Shown here one piece after another: positions 1 to 6,505 of a DNA stretch of 8,001 bases (positions are counted from its first letter, which is position 1; each line of letters begins with the position of its first letter). The translations under genes were made by a program, and so were the position numbers. The DNA is from Candidatus Sulfopaludibacter sp. SbA3 (lineage in GTDB: Bacteria > Acidobacteriota > Terriglobia > 20CM-2-55-15). The DNA lies in contig CAMAWS010000128.1 in the NCBI GenBank assembly GCA_945861845.1, positions 1 to 8,001 on the forward strand. The letters run 5' to 3'. A model generated the notes under the pieces. That model made no database searches. It was not told the origin of the DNA and saw only the letters and a list, made by a program, of their open reading frames with translations.

Positions 1-1646
1 GCGCCGGCTTCCGTCCAGGCCGATCCGGTTGGGTCGCCCGTATCGTCCGAGGCGAGGAACTGCCACCCGCGTTCTTTCAGGGCGGTCACGAAACGATCCT
101 GCGTCAGGAGCTGCCCCGAGGAAATCAGCCGCGTGGAGAACACGTCGCCCGCTTCACCACCCTGAAGAGCGTCGGCGATAGGAGAAGCTGCGGGTTTAGC
201 AGTGGCCGTGACCGACGGAATGGTCGACCACTCCCAGTCGCCCTTGGATTCAATGCCGACAACAGCCAGTTTCTCCGCCAACTGTTGGGCAACGTCCATT
301 CGTAGCCCGTCCGCAAACAATACGAGGCGCCCTGCAGCGGCTTCAATGGGTTTGGCGCGCTTGGAAACCGAATTTCCATTGTTGCGGATGAGCTGTTGCA
401 GGTGGCGGGCGGTGCTTTCAAGCCACGGCAGGTAGACGGCGCGCACGATTCCAAGCACAGCGCCATGTTGCTCTGGCGTCTCGCATGCCGCCATGGTGGT
501 GAGAGCGGCCGCGTCCACGCGCCAACCGGCGCGAGCGTAAAACTCTGCATACGCTTCCAGGGTCGGACCACCGGGGGCGGCCGCGCACAGACTGGCCAGT
601 TGCGCCAGCGGCTCGAGAGCAGTTGCCAGCGGGCTTAGCCCCAGCTTCTGCCAGGGATAGCCGCGCCGGGCAGCGTGTTGTTGTTCGAGAGCTGTGACTC
701 GTTGGATCACTTCATCCTGCGGACGATCGACCAGGGACTCGAGAGCCTTCTGCAACTTCCGTTCTTCGCTTTCATTAATGCTCGGCCAGACTTCGGCGAA
801 ATCGAACATGCTTGGGGCTTTTGGAGCAGCCCGCTTCAGCCACTCCACAATTCCGGGGTAATTCGCCGGCACCTCGGCGAAACGCCGCCAGACTTTGATC
901 CAGTGATTTCCACGATCGGCCAACAGCTTTGCGGCCTTGAGCGGACCATCTTTGACGGGATCAAATTGAAAGTCCGTTTTACATTGCTGGCAGAAGGCTC
1001 TCCATTCGACGTCTGAGCGGGACTCTTCGAATGCCTTCGGATCGCTTAGCCAGCGCAGCAGCAAGCCGGTAGCATCCGGCGCCACCAATCCGTTGAAAAA
1101 CTCTGAATCCAATCGCCGGTCTTGTAACTGGGAAAGCGGTTCGGCCATGAGCGTGAGAAGGGCGCCAGTCAAAGCGTCGAGCGTGGCCTGGTCTTTGGCC
1201 ACATCGAGCCCGAGGCCGCCGTGTTTCGAAACCAGGAAGGCGTTGGGCGTCCATTCCTTGCCGTTCACATGCAGCCACATCGCACCTCGATACTGCAACT
1301 CCACCAGCGCCGCGAGCGCCTGAGGGCAATCCTCCGCAACCCGCAGCTCTTGCCGGCTGATGCCCGGCAGGTAAAAAATGGGCGTGGTTCCAGCGGCCGG
1401 CGCACCGTCCACCACTCGCGCCTCGATGCAACGAAGCCACAGCGCGGGCCCCGTGCGCTTTTCTGGCGCATAACTGCCCAGCAGAAACAGCTCCGGCATC
1501 ATCGGCTGCAGCTCCGGCATAACGGATTCCCAAAGCCGTTCAGGATCAGGCCATAGGACCACACAAGGCGCGATCTGGTCGCCGGCGGCATAGGCATTGG
1601 CGGCACGTAAAGCGGCTACGACGGATTCTCCCAGGGTTTCACTCAT
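1..1646 (-). CDS. pglZ: BREX phosphatase-fold protein PglZ (type B-like), C-terminus cut by window edge
   Basis: This frame stays open for 548 codons from the ATG at 1646 to the left edge, so the protein is incomplete at its C-terminus. PglZ is a core BREX phage-defence protein with an alkaline-phosphatase-type fold, thought to work with the PglX methyltransferase. The N-terminal part carries segments I recognise from BREX type 1 PglZ 'type B' proteins: VLWPDPERLWE (30-40), YAPEKRTGPALWLRC (59-73), YLPGISRQEL (92-101), LVELQYRGAMW (114-124) and GGLGLDVAKD (143-152). The PglZ domain starts near residue 441 with LFADGLRMDVAQQLAEKL (443-460); Asp446 and Asp451 fit the first metal-binding motif. 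TATAKPAASP (480-489) should hold the Ser/Thr-rich active-site segment. Later metal ligands lie outside the window. No strong Shine-Dalgarno precedes this ATG, but the next in-frame ATG would remove 42 residues of conserved N-terminus. Family is fairly certain; the type B subtype is from memory. Confidence 0.86.
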   Translation of the reverse strand, partial: MSETLGESVVAALRAANAYAAGDQIAPCVVLWPDPERLWESVMPELQPMMPELFLLGSYAPEKRTGPALWLRCIEARVVDGAPAAGTTPIFYLPGISRQELRVAEDCPQALAALVELQYRGAMWLHVNGKEWTPNAFLVSKHGGLGLDVAKDQATLDALTGALLTLMAEPLSQLQDRRLDSEFFNGLVAPDATGLLLRWLSDPKAFEESRSDVEWRAFCQQCKTDFQFDPVKDGPLKAAKLLADRGNHWIKVWRRFAEVPANYPGIVEWLKRAAPKAPSMFDFAEVWPSINESEERKLQKALESLVDRPQDEVIQRVTALEQQHAARRGYPWQKLGLSPLATALEPLAQLASLCAAAPGGPTLEAYAEFYARAGWRVDAAALTTMAACETPEQHGAVLGIVRAVYLPWLESTARHLQQLIRNNGNSVSKRAKPIEAAAGRLVLFADGLRMDVAQQLAEKLAVVGIESKGDWEWSTIPSVTATAKPAASPIADALQGGEAGDVFSTRLISSGQLLTQDRFVTALKERGWQFLASDDTGDPTGSAWTEAG

Positions 1647-1697
1647 ATTCAACAGCTTCGAGACTCAATTCACCAATCGTTCCATCCATAAACACTG

Positions 1698-1740
1698 TAT
1701 AGACAATCCTAAAGACGCAACTCGCCGAGGTGTGTCTATA
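1698..1740. repeat. 8-base inverted repeat upstream of pglZ, possible operator
   Basis: TATAGACA at 1698-1705 and its exact reverse complement TGTCTATA at 1733-1740 are separated by 27 bases, with centres 35 bases apart. The pair lies 52-94 bases upstream of the pglZ start codon. The loop is long for an RNA hairpin, so two half-sites for a DNA-binding regulator is the more natural reading. Both arms contain a TATA-rich core that could also serve as part of a -10 element, but I found no convincing -35 partner. That it is an operator is inference. Confidence 0.4.
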
Positions 1741-1750
1741 GAAGCCCTTG

Positions 1751-1790
1751 CATTCATTAGGGTTCTGGTCGCGCTTAAACACATTCATTA
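1751..1790. repeat. 9-base direct repeat (CATTCATTA) upstream of pglZ
   Basis: CATTCATTA occurs at 1751-1759 and again at 1782-1790, exactly 31 bases apart, about three helical turns. It sits in the A/T-richer gap between the nuclease gene and pglZ, next to the inverted repeat at 1698-1740. Same-face spacing fits a regulator binding in tandem, but a 9-base A/T-rich repeat can also arise by chance. The rest of the 1647-1823 gap shows no gene and no clear terminator. Confidence 0.28.
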
Positions 1791-1823
1791 ATTAGGCGCC
1801 TTCGATTTTGTCTTTGGTGGAAA

Positions 1824-2897
1824 TCATCGCCGTTTGGTTGCTTCCAGCCGCTGGCGCGCCAGTCTCACCGCTTCGTGCAATTTCTTCATAAGTTGTTTCT
1901 TAGGCAGAAGCTTGGTGAAGTAACTGGCCAGATGGATGCCGCTCTTTTGAAGCTCCATAAGTTCAACATGCTCGTCCGTCTTTCCCGCGCACAGGATCAT
2001 CCCCAACGGATCGGCTTCGTCCGTCTCCCGTTCGTGCCGCTTGAGCCAGCCCAGGTACAGCTCCATCTGACCCTTGTCCGCGGCCTCGAAGTCCCCGACC
2101 TTCAACTCGATGGCCACCAGTCTGCGCAACTTGCGGTGATAGAAAAGCAGATCGAGATAATAATCGCGGCCATCGACCTGCATCCGCTTCTGCCGGGCGA
2201 CGAAGCAAAAGCCCGTGCCGAGTTCGAGAATGAATGCCTCAATCTCACGGAGGATCGCCGCCTCCAGATCCTTCTCTGCGTAGGTGTCCTTCAACCCCAG
2301 AAAATCCAGCAGATACGGGTCGCGGAATACCAGGTCCGGCGACAAGTGGTCCTCATCGCGCAGCTTTTTCAGTTCCGACGCGATCCGCTTATTCGGCCTT
2401 TTCGATAACGCCGTCCGCTCGAAGAGCATTGCTCCAATCTTGCTTTCGAGCGTCCGCGTGCTCCATCGTTCAAGGCGGCACATTTCCGCGTAGAAGTCCC
2501 GCTTGAGCGGATCGTCCAGCGCAATGATTTGCCGAAACTGAGTCCACCCCAATTGTGTCCGCAGTGCGGACACAATCTTGATGTCCGGAAATACTTCTGC
2601 AAAACGCACCATGCGAAATAGATTTCTATGGCCAAAACCTCGCCCGAACTCTGCCTCCAAATGTTTCGACAGCGTCGGAAGAATTCGCTCTCCATACTCC
2701 GCGCGTGTTTCCTTCAGGATGTCTGTCCGGATGCGCTGTCCGATGTTCCAGTAGAGCAGCACCAGCGCGGAGTTCACTCCCTGCGCCACCGTTTGCCGCG
2801 TGGCGAGAATCATTTCGCGCAGGTCCGTCAGCAATCCCTTCGAGCCCAATTTGGCGGAACGAGACGAACGCTTGGCAACAACCATCTTGCGTTTCAT
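1824..2897 (-). CDS. YhcG/DUF1016-family PD-(D/E)xK nuclease
   Basis: This 357-residue protein is close to the usual YhcG length. The N-terminal DUF1016 region (about 20-185) includes LLYWNIGQRI (47-56) and the helical segment EYGERILPTLSKHLEAEFG (67-85). The C-terminal nuclease domain (about 190-345) shows PDLVFRDPYLLDFLGL (187-202), then YYLDLLFYH (246-254) and AIELKVGDF (262-270). Asp249 and the Glu264-x-Lys266 pair form the PD-(D/E)xK signature, followed by Gln277 in GQMELYL, so the catalytic site looks intact. The family is often found in restriction and BREX loci; its exact role is not settled, with proposals of Holliday-junction-like nuclease or anti-phage function. The start at 2897 is chosen because GAGGA lies 9 bases upstream (2907-2911); Met5 has no such site. 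It is codirectional with pglZ and 177 bases upstream of it, so co-transcription is possible, though the gap may hold a second promoter. Confidence 0.92.
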   Translation of the reverse strand: MKRKMVVAKRSSRSAKLGSKGLLTDLREMILATRQTVAQGVNSALVLLYWNIGQRIRTDILKETRAEYGERILPTLSKHLEAEFGRGFGHRNLFRMVRFAEVFPDIKIVSALRTQLGWTQFRQIIALDDPLKRDFYAEMCRLERWSTRTLESKIGAMLFERTALSKRPNKRIASELKKLRDEDHLSPDLVFRDPYLLDFLGLKDTYAEKDLEAAILREIEAFILELGTGFCFVARQKRMQVDGRDYYLDLLFYHRKLRRLVAIELKVGDFEAADKGQMELYLGWLKRHERETDEADPLGMILCAGKTDEHVELMELQKSGIHLASYFTKLLPKKQLMKKLHEAVRLARQRLEATKRR

Positions 2898-2906
2898 GTT
2901 GTCATT

Positions 2907-2911
2907 TCCTC
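2907..2911 (-). promoter_or_regulatory. Shine-Dalgarno site of the YhcG-type nuclease gene
   Basis: On the minus strand GAGGA (within GAGGAAA) precedes the ATG at 2897 by 9 bases. It settles the choice of the first Met over Met5. It lies inside a short reading frame whose stop codon overlaps this ATG. Confidence 0.6.
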
Positions 2912-3057
2912 GGGCCGTAAATTGTCGTGAGTGTGTTGCGCCGACGGGGCGGGCGGCAGATCAGATGGTTTCACGGCTTCGCCTTTAGATCCAGCGAAAG
3001 ATGGCCATCATTAGTCATTTCCGTTCCGGAGTGCTGCTCAAGTCTTACCGCCAATGG

Positions 3058-3687
3058 CTAATCCCTGGTGATTTTCGGGCCGATGTAGACGACCTTCACC
3101 TGCTTCTGACCCAAGGGCCTTGGCCACTCAAAGTGGATACGGAACTGTTCAATCTTGATTTTGCCGTGAAAGGGACAGAAGATGCTGCGGCCGGTGTTCT
3201 CGGGATCGGCAAAGGTAAGGTCGTCTCGATAGCGCGCCTTATTGCGGTCCGATTCGTCGGTAAACCATGCTTTATCGCCCACAAAATGCTTCTGAACGAG
3301 AGCGACACCCGCAGGCGTTAACGATGAATCGTCCCGAGTCTCTAAGACAATCTCCCGCAATACACCAAGTAATTCGAAAATGCGTCGGCAAACTGCAGAA
3401 TGGAAGGGTCTGCGCTTGAGATGCGACTCGATGGCGGATGCAATAACGAGTTCGGGCATGCTCGTCCGCGCGAATGCGAGCATCTCCGGCCAGCTTGACG
3501 GGTGGAACACGTCCGCGCTTTGGACAGCGTCAAGCCCCCAGAAGTTATCGAGGGCGACCCGGCCTATCGGCTCTTCCGGCAACCCATGATCGATCAAGAG
3601 GGGGGTTCGATCGAAACGGGTCTGACTTTCGAGAAAACTGAAAGCATGCGCGTTTACCGGAACACGCTCGGATTTGTCTGCCCGTTG
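3058..3687 (-). pseudogene. N-terminally truncated conserved protein of unknown function
   Basis: The frame is open from 3687 to the stop at 3058. The peptide looks genuine from about FSFLESQTRFDRTPLLIDHG (ending near 3583) to the C-terminus. It contains LPEEPIGRVALDNFWGLDAV, a helical middle, LTPAGVALVQKHF, and the C-terminal block SIFCPFHGKIKIEQFRIHFE, WPRPLG, KVVYIGPKITRD. This Cys/His-containing, beta-rich ending resembles hypothetical proteins I associate with accessory regions, but I cannot name the family. There is no ATG or GTG between the upstream stop pair (3688-3693) and residue 1 of the conserved part. The only possible start there is TTG at 3597, which has no ribosome-binding site and would begin in mid-domain. 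I therefore read it as the C-terminal remnant of a longer gene, cut near 3660-3690. A functional 179-residue product from TTG 3597 cannot be excluded. Confidence 0.55.
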
Positions 3688-3989
3688 TCATCAAGCCGCT
3701 GTTTGATGGAGTGATTTCTGCGTTCCACTGCCACGAAGCTGAGATTGATGACGAACTTTTTGTACGACTGAATCTCGACGCAAGAGACCTCCGAATCCAA
3801 AAGGACTGGTTGAGCGACTCAAAGCGTGCCGTCCTCGGTTCGCGGCATCTTCTTTGGAAACGGGGAAAGACGGTCCAATGGGGCCCGGCTGATGACCTTT
3901 GCCTTAGCGGGAATTTGCGAGTGGAGAGGCAAACTGGGTCAGAGTGGGCGATGACTGGCAACGTGTTCGCCCTTCTGCCCAAGCCGTGA
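3642..3989 (+). pseudogene. C-terminal remnant of an unrecognised conserved protein
   Basis: This frame opens after a stop at 3639-3641 and ends at TGA 3987-3989. From about 3675 it reads like a real protein: LPVVIKPLFDGVISAFHCHE, then WLSDSKRAVLGSRHLLW, TVQWGPADDLCLSGNL and WAMTGNVFALLPKP. Hydrophobic strands, invariant-looking G, P, W and D residues and a clean C-terminal stop favour a true domain. The only plausible start is GTG at 3711, which would cut into the VVIKPLFDG segment and has no well-spaced ribosome-binding site. The missing N-terminus should lie to the left, but that space is the oppositely oriented remnant at 3058-3687. The overlap at 3642-3687 is where the two fragments meet, and both frames cannot be ancestral there. 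Function unknown. The minus-strand frames here contain stops or read like noise. Confidence 0.42.
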
Positions 3990-4097
3990 TGCGTTCCAAA
4001 ACGGAAAATTTCAGGCCTACTGTTTCCGGGAGGTCAGCAGATACCACGGCTCCGCGTTTCCCACTCCTCTCCTCAAAAAACGACTCCACAACTTGAC

Positions 4098-4175
4098 TAC
4101 GGAAATCCAAGCTTTGCCACAGTGCTCAAGGTGGCTCGTGCGCTGGGTATTCGCCTGCACGCGGAATCACGGTGA
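4098..4175 (+). pseudogene. C-terminal remnant of an HTH addiction-module antitoxin
   Basis: The last 25 codons before TGA 4173-4175 read YGNPSFATVLKVARALG followed by IRLHAESR. This closely matches the C-terminal end of chromosomal addiction-module antidote proteins (HigA-like HTH family), where a GNPxxxTVLKVxxALGxxLxxE ending is typical. The preceding helix-turn-helix, normally around 70 residues, is not visible in any plus frame: upstream codons in this frame give Q/P/S/R-rich sequence, and there is no start. No partner toxin gene lies nearby. I read it as a decayed toxin-antitoxin pair. The 3990-4097 stretch before it shows nothing else I can support. Confidence 0.5.
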
Positions 4176-4262
4176 CGGGCTAATGCATCGTTATATCGCT
4201 GGACCAGACGTCGGCCGGTAGCTCACTCAAAGCCGCCGAAGGCACTCTGCTTGCCGCTTCAC

Positions 4263-4291
4263 CGTGGATCTGAACGCCTGCCTGCTATAAT
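4263..4291 (+). promoter_or_regulatory. mrcA promoter with consensus -10; probable leaderless start
   Basis: A perfect TATAAT sits at 4286-4291, 6 bases before the ATG at 4298. Transcription normally starts about 7 bases after the -10, so the predicted first base falls on or next to the A of the ATG. There is no Shine-Dalgarno sequence between 4275 and 4297, consistent with a leaderless mRNA. The -35 at the standard 17-base spacing (4263-4268, CGTGGA) is poor; TTCACC at 4258-4263 would need 22 bases. The -10 is seen directly; leaderless translation is inference. Confidence 0.55.
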
Positions 4292-4297
4292 GCCCGC

Positions 4298-6505
4298 ATG
4301 AAACTTCAGGTGCAGCGCTATCTCGGCTCCCTGGTATTTGTTTTCCTGCTGTTTCTTTCCGTCGCGTTAGGAGCGACAGCCGGGGTGCTCTTCGTTTATA
4401 ACAGCGATCTGCCGCAGGTGGATTCGCTGGAGAACTACCGGCCCAGTGTCGTTACCGAGGTTTATGCCGATGACGGACAGGTCATTGGCAGCTTTGCCCT
4501 CGAGCGCCGAATCGTCGTCACCTACGAACAACTTCCCCAAGTATTGAAGGACGCGGTCATTTCCGTGGAAGACCAGAACTTCTACGAACACTGGGGAATC
4601 GATTTCTATGGCATCGCCCGCGCCGGGCTCAAGAATCTGCTGGCCGGCCGCGTCGTCGAGGGCGGAAGCACGCTGACGCAGCAGTTGAGCAAGAACCTGT
4701 TCCTGACTCCGGAGCGCAGTTTCCGCCGCAAGATCCAGGAAGCGATGCTCTCGATCCAGATCGAACGCAACTACACGAAGCCGCAGATTCTCACGATGTA
4801 TTGCAACCTGGGGTTTCTGGGCCATGGCCAATACGGCTTCGCCGCTGCGGCAGAGTATTATTTTGCCAAGAACGTGAAGGACCTGACGATTGAAGAGGCG
4901 GCTCTCCTTGCTGCCCTGCCGCGATCGCCGAACAACTACTCGCCAATTAACCATGCGGACCGCGCACTCATGAGGCGGAACTACGCCATCGACCGCATGG
5001 TTGCTGAAAGAAAGATCATGGCGGCGGAAGGCGAGGTGGCCAAGAAGCTGCCCGTCGTCCTGGCGCCGCGGAAGCGTCCTGACGAGCTCGCGCCGTACTT
5101 TGTCGAAGAACTCCGCCAATACCTCGAAAACAAATACGGGACATCGGCCGTCCACGAAGGCGGCTTGAAGGTCTATTCCACGCTTAACGTCGAAATGCAA
5201 CGGGCTGCAAATGCGGCTGTCGTCCAGGGACTGCGTGTTTACGACAAACGCCACGGATGGCGCGGCGCCGAGAGAAACCTTCTTGGGAAGGGCGCCACGG
5301 ACCTCGACGCGATCGAGCTGGATGACTGGAAGCTGCCGATCCGAACCAATGACATCGTCCCGGGTATCGTGCTCGACGTCAACGCAAAGAGCGCTACCGT
5401 AAGGATTGGCGAGTACGTGGCACAGCTCGCGCCACAGGACATTGGCTGGACAAAGGCCAAAACCCCGGCGGAAATCCTGAGGCGCGGAGACGTGGCGCTG
5501 TTCATGGTGCGGTCAATGAACTCGGCCGATAGAAAAGTCGAGGTCACGCTCGAGCAGAGACCGAAGGTGCAGGGGGCGCTGGTCGCAATTGATCCATTGA
5601 ACGGTGAAGTGAAGGCAATGGTCGGCGGCTACGACTTCGATGAGAGCAAGTTCAATCGCGCCACGCAGGCGCTGAGGCAGACAGGTTCGTCCTTCAAGCC
5701 CTTTATTTATGCCGCTGCAGTCGATAAAGGGCTGCGGCCGGACGATACCGTGGTCGACGCACCGGTCAACTTCAATGGCTACACTCCGGGCAACTACGAC
5801 GGCAGGTACGAAGGAACCATCACGATTCGGCGTGCGATCGCCGAATCACGGAATATTCCTGCAGTAAAGACGCTCGCGAACATCGGCATTCCGGCGGCGA
5901 TTCCCTACATCCAGCGGTTTGGCATTACTTCGAAGATCGAGCCGTATCTGCCGATCGCGCTGGGCGCACTGGACGTCACGTTGTTTGAAATGACTTCCGC
6001 ATACTCCGCGTTTCCGAACGATGGAGTGCGCGTCGTTCCACGGCTCATCCGCCGCGTTACCAATTACGATGACGACATCCTCGAGGAAGAACTGCCGGAA
6101 TTACGCGATACGATCCCCTCGCAAACAGCTCGAATCATGGTAGACCTGCTCCAGGAACCTGTCCGCTCCGGAACGGCCACTTCAGCCCGTCAGCTCAAAC
6201 GTCCCGTGGCCGGAAAAACCGGGACTACCAATGATTTTACGGACGCGTGGTTCATGGGTTTTACCCCTTCCCTGACTGCCGGCGTCTGGGTAGGATTTGA
6301 TGAGAAAGTAACTCTCGGCGACCGGGAAACCGGTGGAAGCGCCGCACTGCCCATCTGGCTCGATTTTGTCCGCGAAGTTTATAAGGACAAGCCAGTCGAG
6401 CAGTTTGATTTTCAGGAACCCCGATCCCTGACTCGCACGACAGCTGCGCCACCCGCTTTACCCGATGTTGCGACGGCAGGCGCTACAACGAGGCAATCGC
6501 AATGA
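4298..6505 (+). CDS. mrcA: Class A penicillin-binding protein 1A (transglycosylase/transpeptidase)
   Basis: Bifunctional peptidoglycan synthase: it polymerises lipid II into glycan strands and cross-links the stem peptides in the periplasm. Of 735 residues, 8-34 form the membrane anchor. The GT51 domain (about 55-225) has EDQNFYEHWG (91-100, Glu91 the expected catalytic acid/base), GGSTLTQQLSKN (122-133), RKIQEAMLSIQIER (144-157), YCNLGFLGHGQYGF (168-181) and EAALLAALPRSPNNY (200-214). An OB-like linker spans about 320-425. The transpeptidase domain (about 425-690) has SSFK (464-467, Ser464 the acylated serine), SRN (517-519) and KTG (640-642), so both active sites look intact. The tail after about 705 is a T/A/P-rich linker. 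Position 169 is Cys, where most homologues have Leu in YLN. The start is fixed by the anchor and by the promoter immediately upstream; the stop overlaps the next gene in an ATGA. Confidence 0.97.
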   Translation: MKLQVQRYLGSLVFVFLLFLSVALGATAGVLFVYNSDLPQVDSLENYRPSVVTEVYADDGQVIGSFALERRIVVTYEQLPQVLKDAVISVEDQNFYEHWGIDFYGIARAGLKNLLAGRVVEGGSTLTQQLSKNLFLTPERSFRRKIQEAMLSIQIERNYTKPQILTMYCNLGFLGHGQYGFAAAAEYYFAKNVKDLTIEEAALLAALPRSPNNYSPINHADRALMRRNYAIDRMVAERKIMAAEGEVAKKLPVVLAPRKRPDELAPYFVEELRQYLENKYGTSAVHEGGLKVYSTLNVEMQRAANAAVVQGLRVYDKRHGWRGAERNLLGKGATDLDAIELDDWKLPIRTNDIVPGIVLDVNAKSATVRIGEYVAQLAPQDIGWTKAKTPAEILRRGDVALFMVRSMNSADRKVEVTLEQRPKVQGALVAIDPLNGEVKAMVGGYDFDESKFNRATQALRQTGSSFKPFIYAAAVDKGLRPDDTVVDAPVNFNGYTPGNYDGRYEGTITIRRAIAESRNIPAVKTLANIGIPAAIPYIQRFGITSKIEPYLPIALGALDVTLFEMTSAYSAFPNDGVRVVPRLIRRVTNYDDDILEEELPELRDTIPSQTARIMVDLLQEPVRSGTATSARQLKRPVAGKTGTTNDFTDAWFMGFTPSLTAGVWVGFDEKVTLGDRETGGSAALPIWLDFVREVYKDKPVEQFDFQEPRSLTRTTAAPPALPDVATAGATTRQSQ

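Noticed and set aside
979..1533. 184-residue minus-strand reading frame, and a similar 148-residue one at 125-571
   Set aside because: Both lie inside pglZ in another frame of the same strand. They are rich in Arg, Ala and Gly with no domain pattern, while the pglZ frame reads through the whole stretch with family motifs.
1647..1823. Possible transposon end or att site based on the inverted repeat upstream of pglZ
   Set aside because: There is no transposase, no target-site duplication, no tRNA, and the repeat arms are only 8 bases and 27 bases apart.
1875..2408. 177-residue plus-strand frame antisense to the nuclease gene
   Set aside because: It is the complement of a clearly coding DUF1016 protein with an intact catalytic motif, and has no ribosome-binding site or recognisable domain of its own.
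3001..3321. 106-residue plus-strand frame opposite the truncated minus-strand gene
   Set aside because: The minus-strand reading has the stronger protein character (CPFHGK, YIGPKIT). This frame mirrors it and has no family features.
3545..3982. 145-residue minus-strand frame and a second minus-strand peptide across 3660-3830
   Set aside because: The first is Ser/Arg-rich without patterning. The second is interrupted by a stop and, although it has protein-like stretches, is the complement of the better-patterned plus-strand remnant.
3904..4110. 68-residue minus-strand frame opposite the antitoxin remnant
   Set aside because: No ribosome-binding site or known motif. It overlaps the end of the plus-strand remnant and part of the antitoxin fossil.
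4367..5254. 295-residue minus-strand frame inside mrcA
   Set aside because: It is antisense to the GT51 domain, whose motifs are fully conserved on the plus strand. Long antisense frames are common in GC-rich genes.
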